Assembly: GCF_009764645.1 (NCBI RefSeq)
Contig: NZ_RWIM01000024.1
Coordinates: 1-51,801 of the forward strand
Length of the DNA stretch: 51,801 nt
Direction: 5' to 3'
Source of the DNA: Pseudomonas sp. PB106
GTDB lineage: Bacteria; Pseudomonadota; Gammaproteobacteria; Pseudomonadales; Pseudomonadaceae
The notes below the pieces were generated by a model. That model made no database searches. It saw only the letters and a list, made by a program, of their open reading frames with translations, and had not been told where the DNA came from. Position 1 is the stretch's first letter. The number at the start of each line of letters is the position of its first letter. A program made the translations under genes and the position numbers. Shown in pieces: positions 8,273-17,489 of the stretch.

Positions 8273-9001
8273 TCACTCTGACTCTGCCAGCAAAAACGCC
8301 AACAATACCGAATGCGAGGATTCTTCCGACATTGCCTCCTGAAAAAACCGCCTGACCTTGCAGCGCAAAACCGCCTCGGGGAACGCCTCGAACACACCCG
8401 GTGCTTCTTCGCTCAACCACTGCATCGCATTGGCCGTTCGAACCTCATCGCCCTGCTGCGCCAGCAGCGATTCCGGTACTTGCCACCAAGGGAATGTCCG
8501 CGCAGATACCTGCGCCCTTCCACCGATTTGCAAGGCCTGACCATTGATCAAGCAACGCGCAATCACCGGGAATATCTGCGCCGCATCCACTTCATCGGAC
8601 TGCATAATCGGCAACATAAACCGCCCGTCCCAGAAGCGAAAAAACACCGTTTTACCGTCCGGCATCAGCACTTGAGTCAGGCTGCGAAAGTGCGCCACCA
8701 CCTCTTCAAGCGTTGCCGTAGAGACCGCCAGCCAACCCCAGTCCCGCGACTCGCTGGTCGCCACCCAATCGAGAAACTCACTGTCGGCAGCGACAATTCC
8801 CACAAAGGGCATCACCGCATCCCACTCGGCGTAGATCGTCTCCGCCCAGATCGGACTCGGCGAGCCCAGCACAGGGTTGGCGTCGCTGGCATTACTGAAG
8901 ATCGCGAACAGTTGCTCTGTCGGTTTCAGCGGTTCCTGCGCCAGCCACACGCGGGGGTCGAGAACATCAGGCTGCACAAACACCGTCCTTGCAACGCTCA
9001 C
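8273..9001 (-). CDS. DUF4123 domain protein, type VI secretion effector adaptor
   Basis: The 242-residue soluble protein resembles DUF4123 adaptors (Tap/TEC type), which bind a specific effector and help load it onto the VgrG spike. Supporting features are the N-terminal AIFSNASDANPVLG region, the central WGWLAVS segment and the FFRFWDGRFMLPIMQ stretch typical of the family. It overlaps the end of vgrG by 35 bases on the same strand, so the two are translationally coupled. Normally the effector gene and its immunity gene follow, but here the next 335 bases have no gene, so the adaptor has no visible cargo. The family call is good; the partner is unknown. Confidence 0.82.
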   Translation of the reverse strand: MSVARTVFVQPDVLDPRVWLAQEPLKPTEQLFAIFSNASDANPVLGSPSPIWAETIYAEWDAVMPFVGIVAADSEFLDWVATSESRDWGWLAVSTATLEEVVAHFRSLTQVLMPDGKTVFFRFWDGRFMLPIMQSDEVDAAQIFPVIARCLINGQALQIGGRAQVSARTFPWWQVPESLLAQQGDEVRTANAMQWLSEEAPGVFEAFPEAVLRCKVRRFFQEAMSEESSHSVLLAFLLAESE

Positions 9002-10982
9002 ACTCTTCGCAGAACGGCGCGTCGCTTTTAAGACTCATGATTTGTGCGGCGGTGAGCATGGCCGCCGGCGCAGCGGCCAGCTTCTCCGGCAACCCCGGCA
9101 CCACCGGCGCCGCACTCATCGCGGCCATCGGCGCACCACCGACGACAATCGGCACGCTGCTGAAAATCCCGCCCGGACCGATGTTGATCCACTGCCCGCC
9201 GGCCTGAATCGTTGCACTCGCGCCGCCATCGATCACCACTTGCTGGCCGGCACTGAGATGGATTTGCGCACTGGCGTTGAGCGCCTGGCTGCTCACGCGA
9301 ATATGCTGATCGCCGGCCACCGTCAGATGATCATCCTGCTTCACTTCGGTCTGCCGCTGACCATGGGTGATGCGTTGTTCATCGGCTTTCAATTCATGTC
9401 GCGCGGTGCCGGTAACGACGATGCTGCGCTGGTTGTCGACCTGCACCTGTTGGTCGTTCAACACATGCTGCGTCCAGTTGCGCTGGGCGCGCAGGTAGAT
9501 TTCCTCGGCGCCTTTCTTGTCCTCGATGCGCAACTCGTTGTAGCCGCCACCGCCGGGGCTGCTCTGACTGCGGAAAATGCTGCGGGTCTTGTCCGCCGGC
9601 AGATCCAGCGGCACCGGTGTCGCGGCGTTGGGCAGGCAACCCATGACTAAAGGTTTGTCGGCATCGGCATCGATGAAACCGACCAGCACTTCCATGCCGA
9701 CCCGTGGAATCAACACGCTGCCGTAACGATCATGGGCCCAACCGCTGGCGACGCGCAGCCAGCAACTGGAATGTTCGTTCAACTCACCGTCGCGATCCCA
9801 GGCCAGTTGCACCTTGACCCGGCCATACTCGTCGCAGTGGATTTCGGAATCGTTCGGGCCGGTGACGACCGCTGGCTGATAACCGAGCATGCGCGGTTTT
9901 TCCCGCCCCAGCGCCGGACGAAAGAACACCGCCCACGGAGTGGCGCGAAAGGTATTACGGTAACCCTGGAATCCTTCCCCATCACTGGTGACCGATTCCT
10001 CCAGCACTTGCGGCTGTCGGCCGTGGTGTTCGACCGTGGTCAGCAGCCACAGGTCGTTCCAGTCGTTACGCGGATGGTCGATCAATTGCAGGAAATGTCC
10101 GCAAACCAGTGCGGATTCGTCGCTGATGCCTTCTGCCTGACGGTAATCGGCGACATGTCGCTCAAGCGCTCTGTGCGCGAGGTGCTTGCCGGTTTCACGA
10201 TCGTTGAATTGGCCGGGGAAGTGATAGTCCTCCAGCACCGGGCGCTGCTCGCCGTCGACACGGCTTTCCAATTGCAGTCGCGGCTTGATGAAGTTGTAGT
10301 CACGCCGGGTCACCACGCTGGTGCGGGTTTCCACGCGAACATTGAAACGCTTGATCGCCGGCGCGCCACCGGCCATGCCGCTGCCCGGCAAATACAACGT
10401 CGGCTCGGCGAGGCGAGGAAACACCGTCTGATCATCGCCGAACACCAATACATGTGCTTCGGGGCTGTGCTGGAAGTGGTAATGAATGCCGACCTCGGCA
10501 CACAGCCGCTGAATGAACGCCAGATCACTCTCGGCGTACTGCACGCAATATTCACGTGGTGGGTATTCACTGCCGAGACGGAATTCAAAAGCATCGCGCA
10601 GGATGGAGTGATCCTTGAGCACCTGCGCAACAATCTGTGGAACCGTCAAATGCTGGAAAATCCGCTGATTGATGCGGTGCGCGAGGTACGTCAGACGCGG
10701 GACAAGGCTGAGGTGATAACGCGTCAGACGTTTCCCGGAATCGCCCTGCCCGACCTGATAAATCTGACCGTGAACGCCGGAACCGTCGGCGTCGAAACTC
10801 AGAAACGCCTGACAATGCAGCAGGCTTTCGAGATCCAGATCAGGACGCTCACTGACCAGTTCCAGCTCGAAACGAAACGGTTGGCTGATGGCTTCCTTGC
10901 CCGTGAACTCAAGGACTTTGAGGTCATGCTGGGCGCCTTCGAGGGTCAACGTGAAACGCGGTTGATTGGCAGGCGCGAACAT
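8967..10982 (-). CDS. vgrG: VgrG (TssI) spike protein of type VI secretion
   Basis: This 671-residue protein forms the trimeric tip of the type VI secretion needle and carries effectors. The N-terminal gp27-like part (about 1-380) begins with PRFTLTLEGAQHDLKVLEF. The gp5-like OB domain (about 390-470) contains EIHCDEYGRVKVQLAWDRDG and the hallmark SGWAHDRYGSVLIPRVGMEV. A beta-helix DUF2345-type region follows. The C terminus is an Ala/Pro-rich linker ending in a cysteine cluster, CEECERCKDGVC. No other type VI structural genes are nearby, so it is an orphan vgrG that would rely on a core cluster elsewhere. The DUF4123 gene follows and overlaps it. Confidence 0.95.
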   Translation of the reverse strand: MFAPANQPRFTLTLEGAQHDLKVLEFTGKEAISQPFRFELELVSERPDLDLESLLHCQAFLSFDADGSGVHGQIYQVGQGDSGKRLTRYHLSLVPRLTYLAHRINQRIFQHLTVPQIVAQVLKDHSILRDAFEFRLGSEYPPREYCVQYAESDLAFIQRLCAEVGIHYHFQHSPEAHVLVFGDDQTVFPRLAEPTLYLPGSGMAGGAPAIKRFNVRVETRTSVVTRRDYNFIKPRLQLESRVDGEQRPVLEDYHFPGQFNDRETGKHLAHRALERHVADYRQAEGISDESALVCGHFLQLIDHPRNDWNDLWLLTTVEHHGRQPQVLEESVTSDGEGFQGYRNTFRATPWAVFFRPALGREKPRMLGYQPAVVTGPNDSEIHCDEYGRVKVQLAWDRDGELNEHSSCWLRVASGWAHDRYGSVLIPRVGMEVLVGFIDADADKPLVMGCLPNAATPVPLDLPADKTRSIFRSQSSPGGGGYNELRIEDKKGAEEIYLRAQRNWTQHVLNDQQVQVDNQRSIVVTGTARHELKADEQRITHGQRQTEVKQDDHLTVAGDQHIRVSSQALNASAQIHLSAGQQVVIDGGASATIQAGGQWINIGPGGIFSSVPIVVGGAPMAAMSAAPVVPGLPEKLAAAPAAMLTAAQIMSLKSDAPFCEECERCKDGVCAA

Positions 10983-11144
10983 CCGATGTCTCTCTGCAGT
11001 GTGAGGGCGGGCGATTCTGCATGAGGGGCAAGCGCTGATGAGTGGGTGATGGAAAAATCAGATTTGCCCTACTTCTATTGTCGAAAAACCCTGCAAAAAC
11101 CGGCGCCTTCGACTACAGACAAATCCGAACAAACACCACAAAAC

Positions 11145-11238
11145 CCTGTGGGAGCTGGCTTGCCAGCGATGAGGTCGGCACATTCAACTTATTCATTGAC
11201 TGATGCACCGCCATCGCTGGCAAGCCAGCTCCCACAGG
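11145..11238. repeat. REPIN (GTGGGAGCTGGC family) between vgrG and putP
   Basis: CCTGTGGGAGCTGGCTTGCC followed by AGCGATG is mirrored by CATCGCTGGCAAGCCAGCTC plus CCACAGG, with a loop of roughly 40 bases. The same element is found at 17279 and 31327. Confidence 0.9.
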
Positions 11239-11270
11239 TTTCTCCAGTGTCCGCAAGAAATCACAGGCAC

Positions 11271-11312
11271 AAAAAAACGGCCCGCCTCCTTGTAGGAAAC
11301 GGGCCGTTTTCG
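11271..11312 (-). terminator. Rho-independent terminator of putP
   Basis: On the minus strand an ACGGCCCG / CGGGCCGT stem is followed by seven T residues (seen as AAAAAAA at 11271-11277 on the plus strand). It lies just after the putP stop codon. A shorter T run on the plus strand side means it may work in both directions. Confidence 0.85.
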
Positions 11313-11333
11313 TGTGAGCCGAAGCTCAGCGCA

Positions 11334-12818
11334 TTACTTGTTCAGATTGAAATCTTTTTCCGCTGCTTCGAAGCGTTCGACCATGCCGCGAGTCGGTTCG
11401 CCCGCCTTGCTGACAAAGTAGATCGCCAGGCTGGCGAAGATGAAGCCCGGGATGATTTCGTACAGACCCAGCAGTTCGAAATGCTTCCAGACCACCACGG
11501 TGACTGCACCGACGATGATGCCGGCCAGTGCGCCGTTGCGGGTCATGTCTTTCCAGATAACCGAGATCAGTACAACCGGACCGAACGCAGCACCGAAACC
11601 AGCCCAGGCGTAGGACACCAGGCCCAGCACGCGGTTTTCCGGGTTGGCGGCCAGGCCAATGGCGATCAGGGCAACCAGCAGAACCATCGCGCGGCCAACC
11701 CACACCAGTTCGACCTGGGAAGCGGATTTACGCAGGAAGGTTTTGTAGAAGTCTTCGGTCAGGGCGCTCGAGCACACCAGCAACTGGCAGCTCAGGGTGC
11801 TCATGACGGCAGCCAGAATGGCCGACAGCAGGACACCGGCAACCCATGGGTTGAAGAGAATCTTGGCCAGTTCGATGAACACACGCTCAGGGTTCTCGGT
11901 GACTGCACCCGCCACTTCCGGGTGCGCCGAGAAGTAAGCGATACCGAAGAAGCCCACTGCCACGGTGCCGCCCAGGCACAGGATCATCCAGGTCATGGAG
12001 ATGCGACGTGCCTTGGCAATCGACTTCACCGAGTCCGCCGCCATGAAACGCGCGAGGATGTGCGGCTGACCGAAGTAGCCCAGACCCCAGCCCATCAGCG
12101 AGATGATGCCGATGAAAGTGGTGCCTTTAAGCATGTCGAAGTTGCTTGGATCTTGTGCTTCGATGGCGAGGAACGTGGTGTCGACGCCGCCGGTAGCCAG
12201 CAGGACGATGATCGGCGTGAGGATCAGCGCGAAAATCATCAGTGTCGCTTGTACGGTGTCGGTCCAGCTCACGGCCAGGAAACCACCGATAAAGGTGTAG
12301 GCAATCGTCGCCGCAGCACCGGCCCACAGCGCGGTCTCGTAGGACATGCCGAAGGTGCTTTCGAACAGACGGGCACCGGCCACGATGCCGGAAGCGCAGT
12401 AGATGGTGAAGAACACCAGAATCACGATCGCCGAAATGATCCGCAGCAGACCGCTTTTGTCTTCAAAACGGCTGGCGAAATAGTCCGGCAAAGTCAGGGC
12501 GTCGCCGTTGTGCTCGGTCTGCACGCGCAGACGGCCGGCAACGAACAGCCAGTTCAGGTAGGCACCGATGACCAGACCGATGGCGATCCAGCTTTCGGAC
12601 AGACCGGACATGTAGATGGCGCCCGGCAGGCCCATCAACAACCAGCCGCTCATGTCGGAGGCACCGGCAGACAGCGCGGTGACGACGCTGCCGAGGCTGC
12701 GACCACCGAGAATATAGTCAGAAAGGTTGTTGGTGGAGCGATAGGCCATCAAGCCGATCAGCACCATTGCTGCGATGTAGATCACGAACGTGATCAGGGT
12801 TGGATTGCTTACGCTCAT
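11334..12818 (-). CDS. putP: Sodium/proline symporter PutP
   Basis: PutP takes up L-proline with sodium across the inner membrane and belongs to the solute:sodium symporter family. The protein has 494 residues and about 13 hydrophobic segments. It starts MSVSNPTLITFVIYIAAMV and has the conserved SDYILGGRSLGS and ALSAGASDMSGWLLMGLPG segments that contribute to sodium and proline binding. An upstream in-frame extension to 12872 exists, but the start at 12818 matches the family N terminus and has a CAGGGCG ribosome site. It is divergent from putA, and both promoters share an interval rich in PutA operator boxes. Confidence 0.96.
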   Translation of the reverse strand: MSVSNPTLITFVIYIAAMVLIGLMAYRSTNNLSDYILGGRSLGSVVTALSAGASDMSGWLLMGLPGAIYMSGLSESWIAIGLVIGAYLNWLFVAGRLRVQTEHNGDALTLPDYFASRFEDKSGLLRIISAIVILVFFTIYCASGIVAGARLFESTFGMSYETALWAGAAATIAYTFIGGFLAVSWTDTVQATLMIFALILTPIIVLLATGGVDTTFLAIEAQDPSNFDMLKGTTFIGIISLMGWGLGYFGQPHILARFMAADSVKSIAKARRISMTWMILCLGGTVAVGFFGIAYFSAHPEVAGAVTENPERVFIELAKILFNPWVAGVLLSAILAAVMSTLSCQLLVCSSALTEDFYKTFLRKSASQVELVWVGRAMVLLVALIAIGLAANPENRVLGLVSYAWAGFGAAFGPVVLISVIWKDMTRNGALAGIIVGAVTVVVWKHFELLGLYEIIPGFIFASLAIYFVSKAGEPTRGMVERFEAAEKDFNLNK

Positions 12819-12964
12819 TGAGTTACGCCCTGGCTTTGTTTTTATGTAGCGGCGGTGGTGAACCGCTCGCAAACGACGACGTTTGGCAGACGATCCGGAA
12901 TCCCGCGCATTTAGGACTGATGTTTCCCCAGGAAAGCCATCAGCCGGTGCGCCGGATTATTTCC

Positions 12965-13206
12965 GGTTGCACCTTGGGCGCGAATGCTATGCAACAAATC
13001 AAATAAGGTGCAACCAGTTTCGTGAGAATTAGTTGCACCTAGTCGGATTTATCGACAATCACCGCGTTTTTGCTCCCTTTTGTGGCAGTCATGGCCCTTT
13101 GCTAGAAGCAAAAGCACCAAGCAGGAGCAGCACTCTCGTACCAGAAAATAATTCCTGACGAGCTGCCTATTATTCCGACAAAAAAAGGGTTGCACCCGGT
13201 TGCACC
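12965..13206. promoter_or_regulatory. Cluster of six PutA operator-like GTTGCA boxes in the putP-putA control region
   Basis: The 458-base divergent interval (12819-13276) carries GTTGCA or its complement six times: GGTTGCACC at 12965-12973, TGCAAC at 12990-12995, GGTGCAACC at 13007-13015, GTTGCACC at 13032-13039, and GGTTGCACC at 13188-13196 and again at 13198-13206. GTTGCA is the established target of the ribbon-helix-helix domain of E. coli PutA. Four boxes lie nearer putP and a tandem pair lies just upstream of putA, which suggests that PutA represses both genes when proline is absent. Confidence 0.85.
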
Positions 13207-13276
13207 TCGTTCAGCGCACGGCTAATCTTGCGGCCAGCTGATGCCACGCAACTGTGGCAACCATGAGGATAAAAAT

Positions 13277-16200
13277 ATGGCTACCACCACCCTTGGGGTC
13301 AAACTCGATGACCCGACCCGCGAGCGCCTGAAGGCTGCCGCAACCTCGATTGATCGCACGCCGCACTGGCTGATCAAGCAGGCAATTTTCAATTACCTGG
13401 AAAAACTCGAGGGTGGTGCAACCCTGACCGAGCTGAACGGTTTGACCGCCAAGGACGCCGATGAGGCGGGCGAAGTCCACACCGATCACGCCCACCAATG
13501 CTTCCTCGAATTCGCTGAAAGCATCCTGCCGCAATCCGTTCTGCGCGCCTCGATCACCGCCGCTTACCGTCGCCCGGAGCCGGAAGTCGTGCCGATGCTG
13601 ATCGAGCAGGCTCGCCTGCCAGCACCGATGGCCGAAGCCACCAACAAGCTCGCCGCTTCCATCGCGGAAAAACTGCGCAACCAGAAAAGTGCCGGCGGTC
13701 GTGCAGGCATTGTTCAGGGTCTGCTGCAGGAATTTTCCCTGTCGTCCCAGGAAGGCGTGGCGCTGATGTGCCTGGCCGAAGCGCTGCTGCGTATCCCGGA
13801 CAAGGGCACTCGCGATGCGCTGATCCGCGACAAGATCAGCACCGGCAACTGGCACCCGCACTTGGGCAACAGCCCGTCGCTGTTCGTCAACGCGGCCACT
13901 TGGGGCCTGCTGCTGACCGGCAAACTGGTCTCGACGCACAACGAAGCCGGCCTGACGTCGTCCTTGAGCCGCATCATCGGCAAGAGCGGCGAGCCGATGA
14001 TTCGCAAGGGCGTCGACATGGCTATGCGCCTGATGGGCGAGCAGTTCGTCACCGGCGAAACCATCGCCGAAGCCCTGGCCAACGCGAGCAAGTTCGAAGC
14101 CAAGGGTTTCCGTTATTCCTACGACATGCTCGGTGAAGCAGCGCTGACCGAGCACGACGCGCAGAAGTACCTGGCGTCGTACGAACAAGCCATCCACTCG
14201 ATCGGCAAAGCCTCCCACGGTCGTGGGATTTATGAAGGCCCGGGCATCTCCATCAAGCTCTCGGCACTGCACCCGCGTTACAGCCGCGCGCAGTACGAGC
14301 GTGTGATGGACGAGTTGTACCCGCGCCTGCTGTCGCTGACCCTGCTGGCTAAGCAATACGATATCGGCCTGAACATCGACGCCGAAGAAGCCGACCGTCT
14401 CGAACTGTCGCTGGATCTGCTGGAGCGCCTGTGCTTCGAGCCGCAACTGACTGGCTGGAACGGCATCGGTTTCGTTATCCAGGCTTACCAGAAGCGTTGC
14501 CCGTATGTGATCGACTACGTGATCGATCTGGCCCGTCGCAGCCGTCATCGCCTGATGATCCGTCTGGTGAAAGGCGCGTACTGGGACAGCGAAATCAAGC
14601 GCGCCCAGGTCGAAGGCCTGGAAGGCTATCCGGTCTACACCCGCAAGGTGTACACCGACGTTTCCTACATCGCTTGCGCACGCAAACTGCTGTCGGTGCC
14701 GGAAGTCATCTACCCGCAGTTCGCCACGCACAACGCCCATACCCTGTCGGCCATTTACCACATTGCCGGTCAGAACTATTACCCGGGGCAGTACGAATTC
14801 CAGTGCCTGCACGGCATGGGCGAACCGCTCTACGAGCAGGTTGTAGGCAAAGTTTCCGAGGGTAAGCTGAACCGTCCGTGCCGTGTGTACGCTCCGGTCG
14901 GTACTCACGAAACCCTGCTGGCGTACCTCGTGCGTCGCTTGCTGGAAAACGGCGCGAACACTTCGTTCGTTAACCGTATCGCCGACCAGTCGATTTCGAT
15001 TCAGGAACTGGTGGCCGATCCAGTGGCGCAGATCGAGCAGATGGCAACCGTGGAAGGGGGTTTCGGCCTGCCGCACCCGCGTATTCCGTTGCCGCGTGAC
15101 CTGTACGGTGCTGAGCGCGCCAACTCTAGCGGCATCGACATGGCCAACGAACATCGTCTGGCTTCGCTGTCCTGCGCCTTGCTCGCCACCGCGCACACCG
15201 ACTGGAAAGCCGCGCCGATGCTCGGTTGCGCCTCCAGCAACGAAACACCGGCAGCCGTTCTGAACCCGTCGGATCACCGTGATGTGGTCGGTCACGTGCA
15301 GGAAGCCACCGTCGAAGACGTCGACAACGCGATTCAATGCGCACTGAACGCTGCACCGATCTGGCAGGCCACCCCGCCGGCCGAACGTGCGGCGATTCTG
15401 GAACGTGCCGCTGACTTGATGGAAGGCGAGATCCAGCCGCTGATGGGCCTGTTGGCTCGTGAAGCCGGCAAGACCTACGCCAACGCCATCGCCGAAGTCC
15501 GCGAAGCGGTCGACTTCCTGCGTTATTACGCGGTGCAGGCGCGCAACGATTTCAGCAACGACGCCCACCGCCCTCTGGGTCCGGTGGTGTGCATCAGCCC
15601 GTGGAACTTCCCGCTGGCAATCTTCAGCGGCCAAGTCGCCGCCGCACTGGCTGCCGGTAACCCGGTATTGGCCAAACCGGCTGAGCAAACTCCGCTGGTC
15701 GCCGCTCAGGCCGTGCGCTTGCTGCTCGAAGCCGGGATCCCGGAAGGCGTGCTGCAATTGCTGCCGGGTCGCGGTGAAACCGTCGGCGCTGGTCTGGTCG
15801 GTGATGAGCGCGTCAAAGGCGTGATGTTCACCGGTTCCACCGAAGTCGCGCGCCTGCTGCAACGCAACATCGCTGGCCGTCTCGACAGCCAGGGCCGTCC
15901 GATTCCGCTGATCGCCGAAACCGGTGGCCAGAACGCAATGATCGTCGACTCCTCGGCATTGACCGAACAAGTCGTGATCGACGTGGTGTCGTCGGCCTTC
16001 GACAGCGCGGGTCAGCGTTGCTCGGCGCTGCGGGTACTGTGCCTGCAGGAAGATTCCGCTGATCGCGTCATCGAAATGCTCAAAGGTGCCATGGCCGAAA
16101 GCCGTCTCGGCAACCCGGAGCGCCTGTCCGTGGACATCGGCCCGGTGATCGACGCCGAGGCCAAGGCTGGCATCGACAAGCACATCCAGGGCATGCGCGA

Positions 16201-17230
16201 CAAAGGTCGCACCGTGTATCAAGTGGCTATCGCCGATACCGAAGAAGTCAAACGCGGCACCTTCGTCATGCCGACCCTGATCGAGCTGGAAAGCTTCGAC
16301 GAGCTGCAACGCGAGATCTTCGGCCCGGTGCTGCACGTGGTGCGCTACAAGCGCAAAGAGATCGACCAACTGATCGGCCAGATCAATGCTTCCGGTTATG
16401 GCCTGACGCTGGGCGTGCACACCCGCATTGACGAGACCATCGCCAAGGTGATCGACAACGTCAACGCCGGTAACGTCTACGTCAACCGCAACATCGTCGG
16501 TGCCGTGGTCGGCGTGCAGCCGTTCGGCGGCGAAGGCCTGTCGGGTACTGGCCCGAAAGCCGGTGGCCCGCTGTACCTGTACCGTTTGCTGGCGACACGT
16601 CCTACCGATGCCATCGAACAATCCTTCGCTCGTGGTGATGCCGTTATCGCCCCGGACGTTCGTTTGCGCGACGCCATGAGCAAGCCGCTGAACGCCCTGA
16701 AAGCCTGGGCTGAAAGCAACAAATACGCTGACCTGAGCACGCTGTGCGTGCAGTACGCGGCGCAATCGCAAAGCGGCATCACCCGCGTGCTGGCCGGCCC
16801 GACCGGTGAGAAAAACAGCTACGCGATCCTGCCGCGTGAGCATGTGCTGTGCCTGGCGGAAGTTGAAGGTGATCTGCTGACCCAACTGGCTGCGGTATTG
16901 GCCGTAGGCGGTTCGGCAGTGTGGCCAGAGTCCGACATCAGCAAGGCATTGTTCGCACGCTTGCCGAAGGAAATTCAGGCGCGGATCAAACTGGTTGCCG
17001 ACTGGAACAAGGACGACGTGGTATTTGATGCGGTTCTGCATCACGGCCACTCCGACCAGTTGCGCGGCGTTTGCCAGCAGATTGCCAAGCGTGCCGGTGC
17101 GATTGTTGGGGTTCAGGGCTTGTCCCAGGGCGAGACCAACATTGCGCTGGAGCGTCTGGTGATTGAGCGGGCGTTGAGCGTTAACACTGCGGCGGCGGGT
17201 GGTAATGCCAGCCTGATGACGATCGGCTAA
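13277..17230 (+). CDS. putA: Trifunctional PutA: repressor, proline dehydrogenase, P5C dehydrogenase
   Basis: The 1317-residue protein oxidises proline to glutamate in two steps and also represses the put genes. The N-terminal ribbon-helix-helix DNA-binding domain (about 1-50) has TTTLGVKLDDPTRERLKAA and IDRTPHWLIKQAIF. The FAD-dependent proline dehydrogenase barrel (about 190-560) includes YEGPGISIKLSALHPRY and RLVKGAYWDSEIK. The aldehyde dehydrogenase domain (about 600-1080) has catalytic Glu881 (AETGGQN) and Cys915 (SAGQRCSALR). The start at 13277 gives the standard MATTTLGVKL N terminus; an upstream ATG at 13241 is in frame but unlikely. The length matches trifunctional PutA of E. coli and Pseudomonas. 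Confidence 0.97.
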   Translation: MATTTLGVKLDDPTRERLKAAATSIDRTPHWLIKQAIFNYLEKLEGGATLTELNGLTAKDADEAGEVHTDHAHQCFLEFAESILPQSVLRASITAAYRRPEPEVVPMLIEQARLPAPMAEATNKLAASIAEKLRNQKSAGGRAGIVQGLLQEFSLSSQEGVALMCLAEALLRIPDKGTRDALIRDKISTGNWHPHLGNSPSLFVNAATWGLLLTGKLVSTHNEAGLTSSLSRIIGKSGEPMIRKGVDMAMRLMGEQFVTGETIAEALANASKFEAKGFRYSYDMLGEAALTEHDAQKYLASYEQAIHSIGKASHGRGIYEGPGISIKLSALHPRYSRAQYERVMDELYPRLLSLTLLAKQYDIGLNIDAEEADRLELSLDLLERLCFEPQLTGWNGIGFVIQAYQKRCPYVIDYVIDLARRSRHRLMIRLVKGAYWDSEIKRAQVEGLEGYPVYTRKVYTDVSYIACARKLLSVPEVIYPQFATHNAHTLSAIYHIAGQNYYPGQYEFQCLHGMGEPLYEQVVGKVSEGKLNRPCRVYAPVGTHETLLAYLVRRLLENGANTSFVNRIADQSISIQELVADPVAQIEQMATVEGGFGLPHPRIPLPRDLYGAERANSSGIDMANEHRLASLSCALLATAHTDWKAAPMLGCASSNETPAAVLNPSDHRDVVGHVQEATVEDVDNAIQCALNAAPIWQATPPAERAAILERAADLMEGEIQPLMGLLAREAGKTYANAIAEVREAVDFLRYYAVQARNDFSNDAHRPLGPVVCISPWNFPLAIFSGQVAAALAAGNPVLAKPAEQTPLVAAQAVRLLLEAGIPEGVLQLLPGRGETVGAGLVGDERVKGVMFTGSTEVARLLQRNIAGRLDSQGRPIPLIAETGGQNAMIVDSSALTEQVVIDVVSSAFDSAGQRCSALRVLCLQEDSADRVIEMLKGAMAESRLGNPERLSVDIGPVIDAEAKAGIDKHIQGMRDKGRTVYQVAIADTEEVKRGTFVMPTLIELESFDELQREIFGPVLHVVRYKRKEIDQLIGQINASGYGLTLGVHTRIDETIAKVIDNVNAGNVYVNRNIVGAVVGVQPFGGEGLSGTGPKAGGPLYLYRLLATRPTDAIEQSFARGDAVIAPDVRLRDAMSKPLNALKAWAESNKYADLSTLCVQYAAQSQSGITRVLAGPTGEKNSYAILPREHVLCLAEVEGDLLTQLAAVLAVGGSAVWPESDISKALFARLPKEIQARIKLVADWNKDDVVFDAVLHHGHSDQLRGVCQQIAKRAGAIVGVQGLSQGETNIALERLVIERALSVNTAAAGGNASLMTIG

Positions 17231-17240
17231 TACCGATAAA

Positions 17241-17264
17241 CCGGGCACCTGCATAGATGCCCGG
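17241..17264 (+). terminator. Possible putA terminator hairpin
   Basis: CCGGGCA and TGCCCGG form a seven-base-pair stem ten bases after the putA stop codon. No T run follows, so termination may depend on Rho or on the REPIN that comes next. Confidence 0.45.
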
Positions 17265-17278
17265 CATAGCAACAATCC

Positions 17279-17370
17279 CTGTGGGAGCTGGCTTGCCAGC
17301 GATAGCGATGTGTCAGTCACCATTAATATTGACTGATCTGCCGCCATCGCTGGCAAGCCAGCTCCCACAG
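17279..17370. repeat. REPIN (GTGGGAGCTGGC family) after putA
   Basis: CTGTGGGAGCTGGCTTGCCA and its reverse complement flank a loop of about 40 bases. It is nearly identical to the elements at 11145 and 31327. Confidence 0.9.
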
Positions 17371-17489
17371 TGTTTTGGGGTGTTTGTTAAGTCGGCGCGC
17401 GGCTCTAACATCACGCCCATCAATCTTCCTGTTCAGCCTGTATCAGCACGCCTTAGACTCGGCCCAACCCCAATTTCAGGTAGGCCGCC

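Larger units (their letters stand above)
10983..11333. other. Intergenic interval between vgrG and putP
   Basis: There is no gene here. The interval holds the vgrG 5' region (about 10983-11140, where no clear promoter motif was recognised), a REPIN and the putP terminator, listed separately. Confidence 0.7.

Noticed and set aside
11145..11238. REPIN pairs considered as CRISPR repeats or attachment sites
   Set aside because: The copies are inverted pairs scattered singly over 50 kb with no regular spacers, no cas genes and no integrase.
9732..12821. Long plus-strand open frames opposite vgrG and putP
   Set aside because: Both are shadows of well-supported minus-strand genes and run through a REPIN and a terminator.
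13080..13120. A sigma-54 promoter around TGGCAGTCATGGCCCTTTGC upstream of putA
   Set aside because: The spacing between the GG and GC elements does not fit the -24/-12 consensus.
13211..17368. A very long open frame on the minus strand opposite putA
   Set aside because: It mirrors putA codon positions in GC-rich DNA, spans the full regulatory region and a REPIN, and has a low-complexity His/Gln/Val-rich product. It is an antisense shadow.
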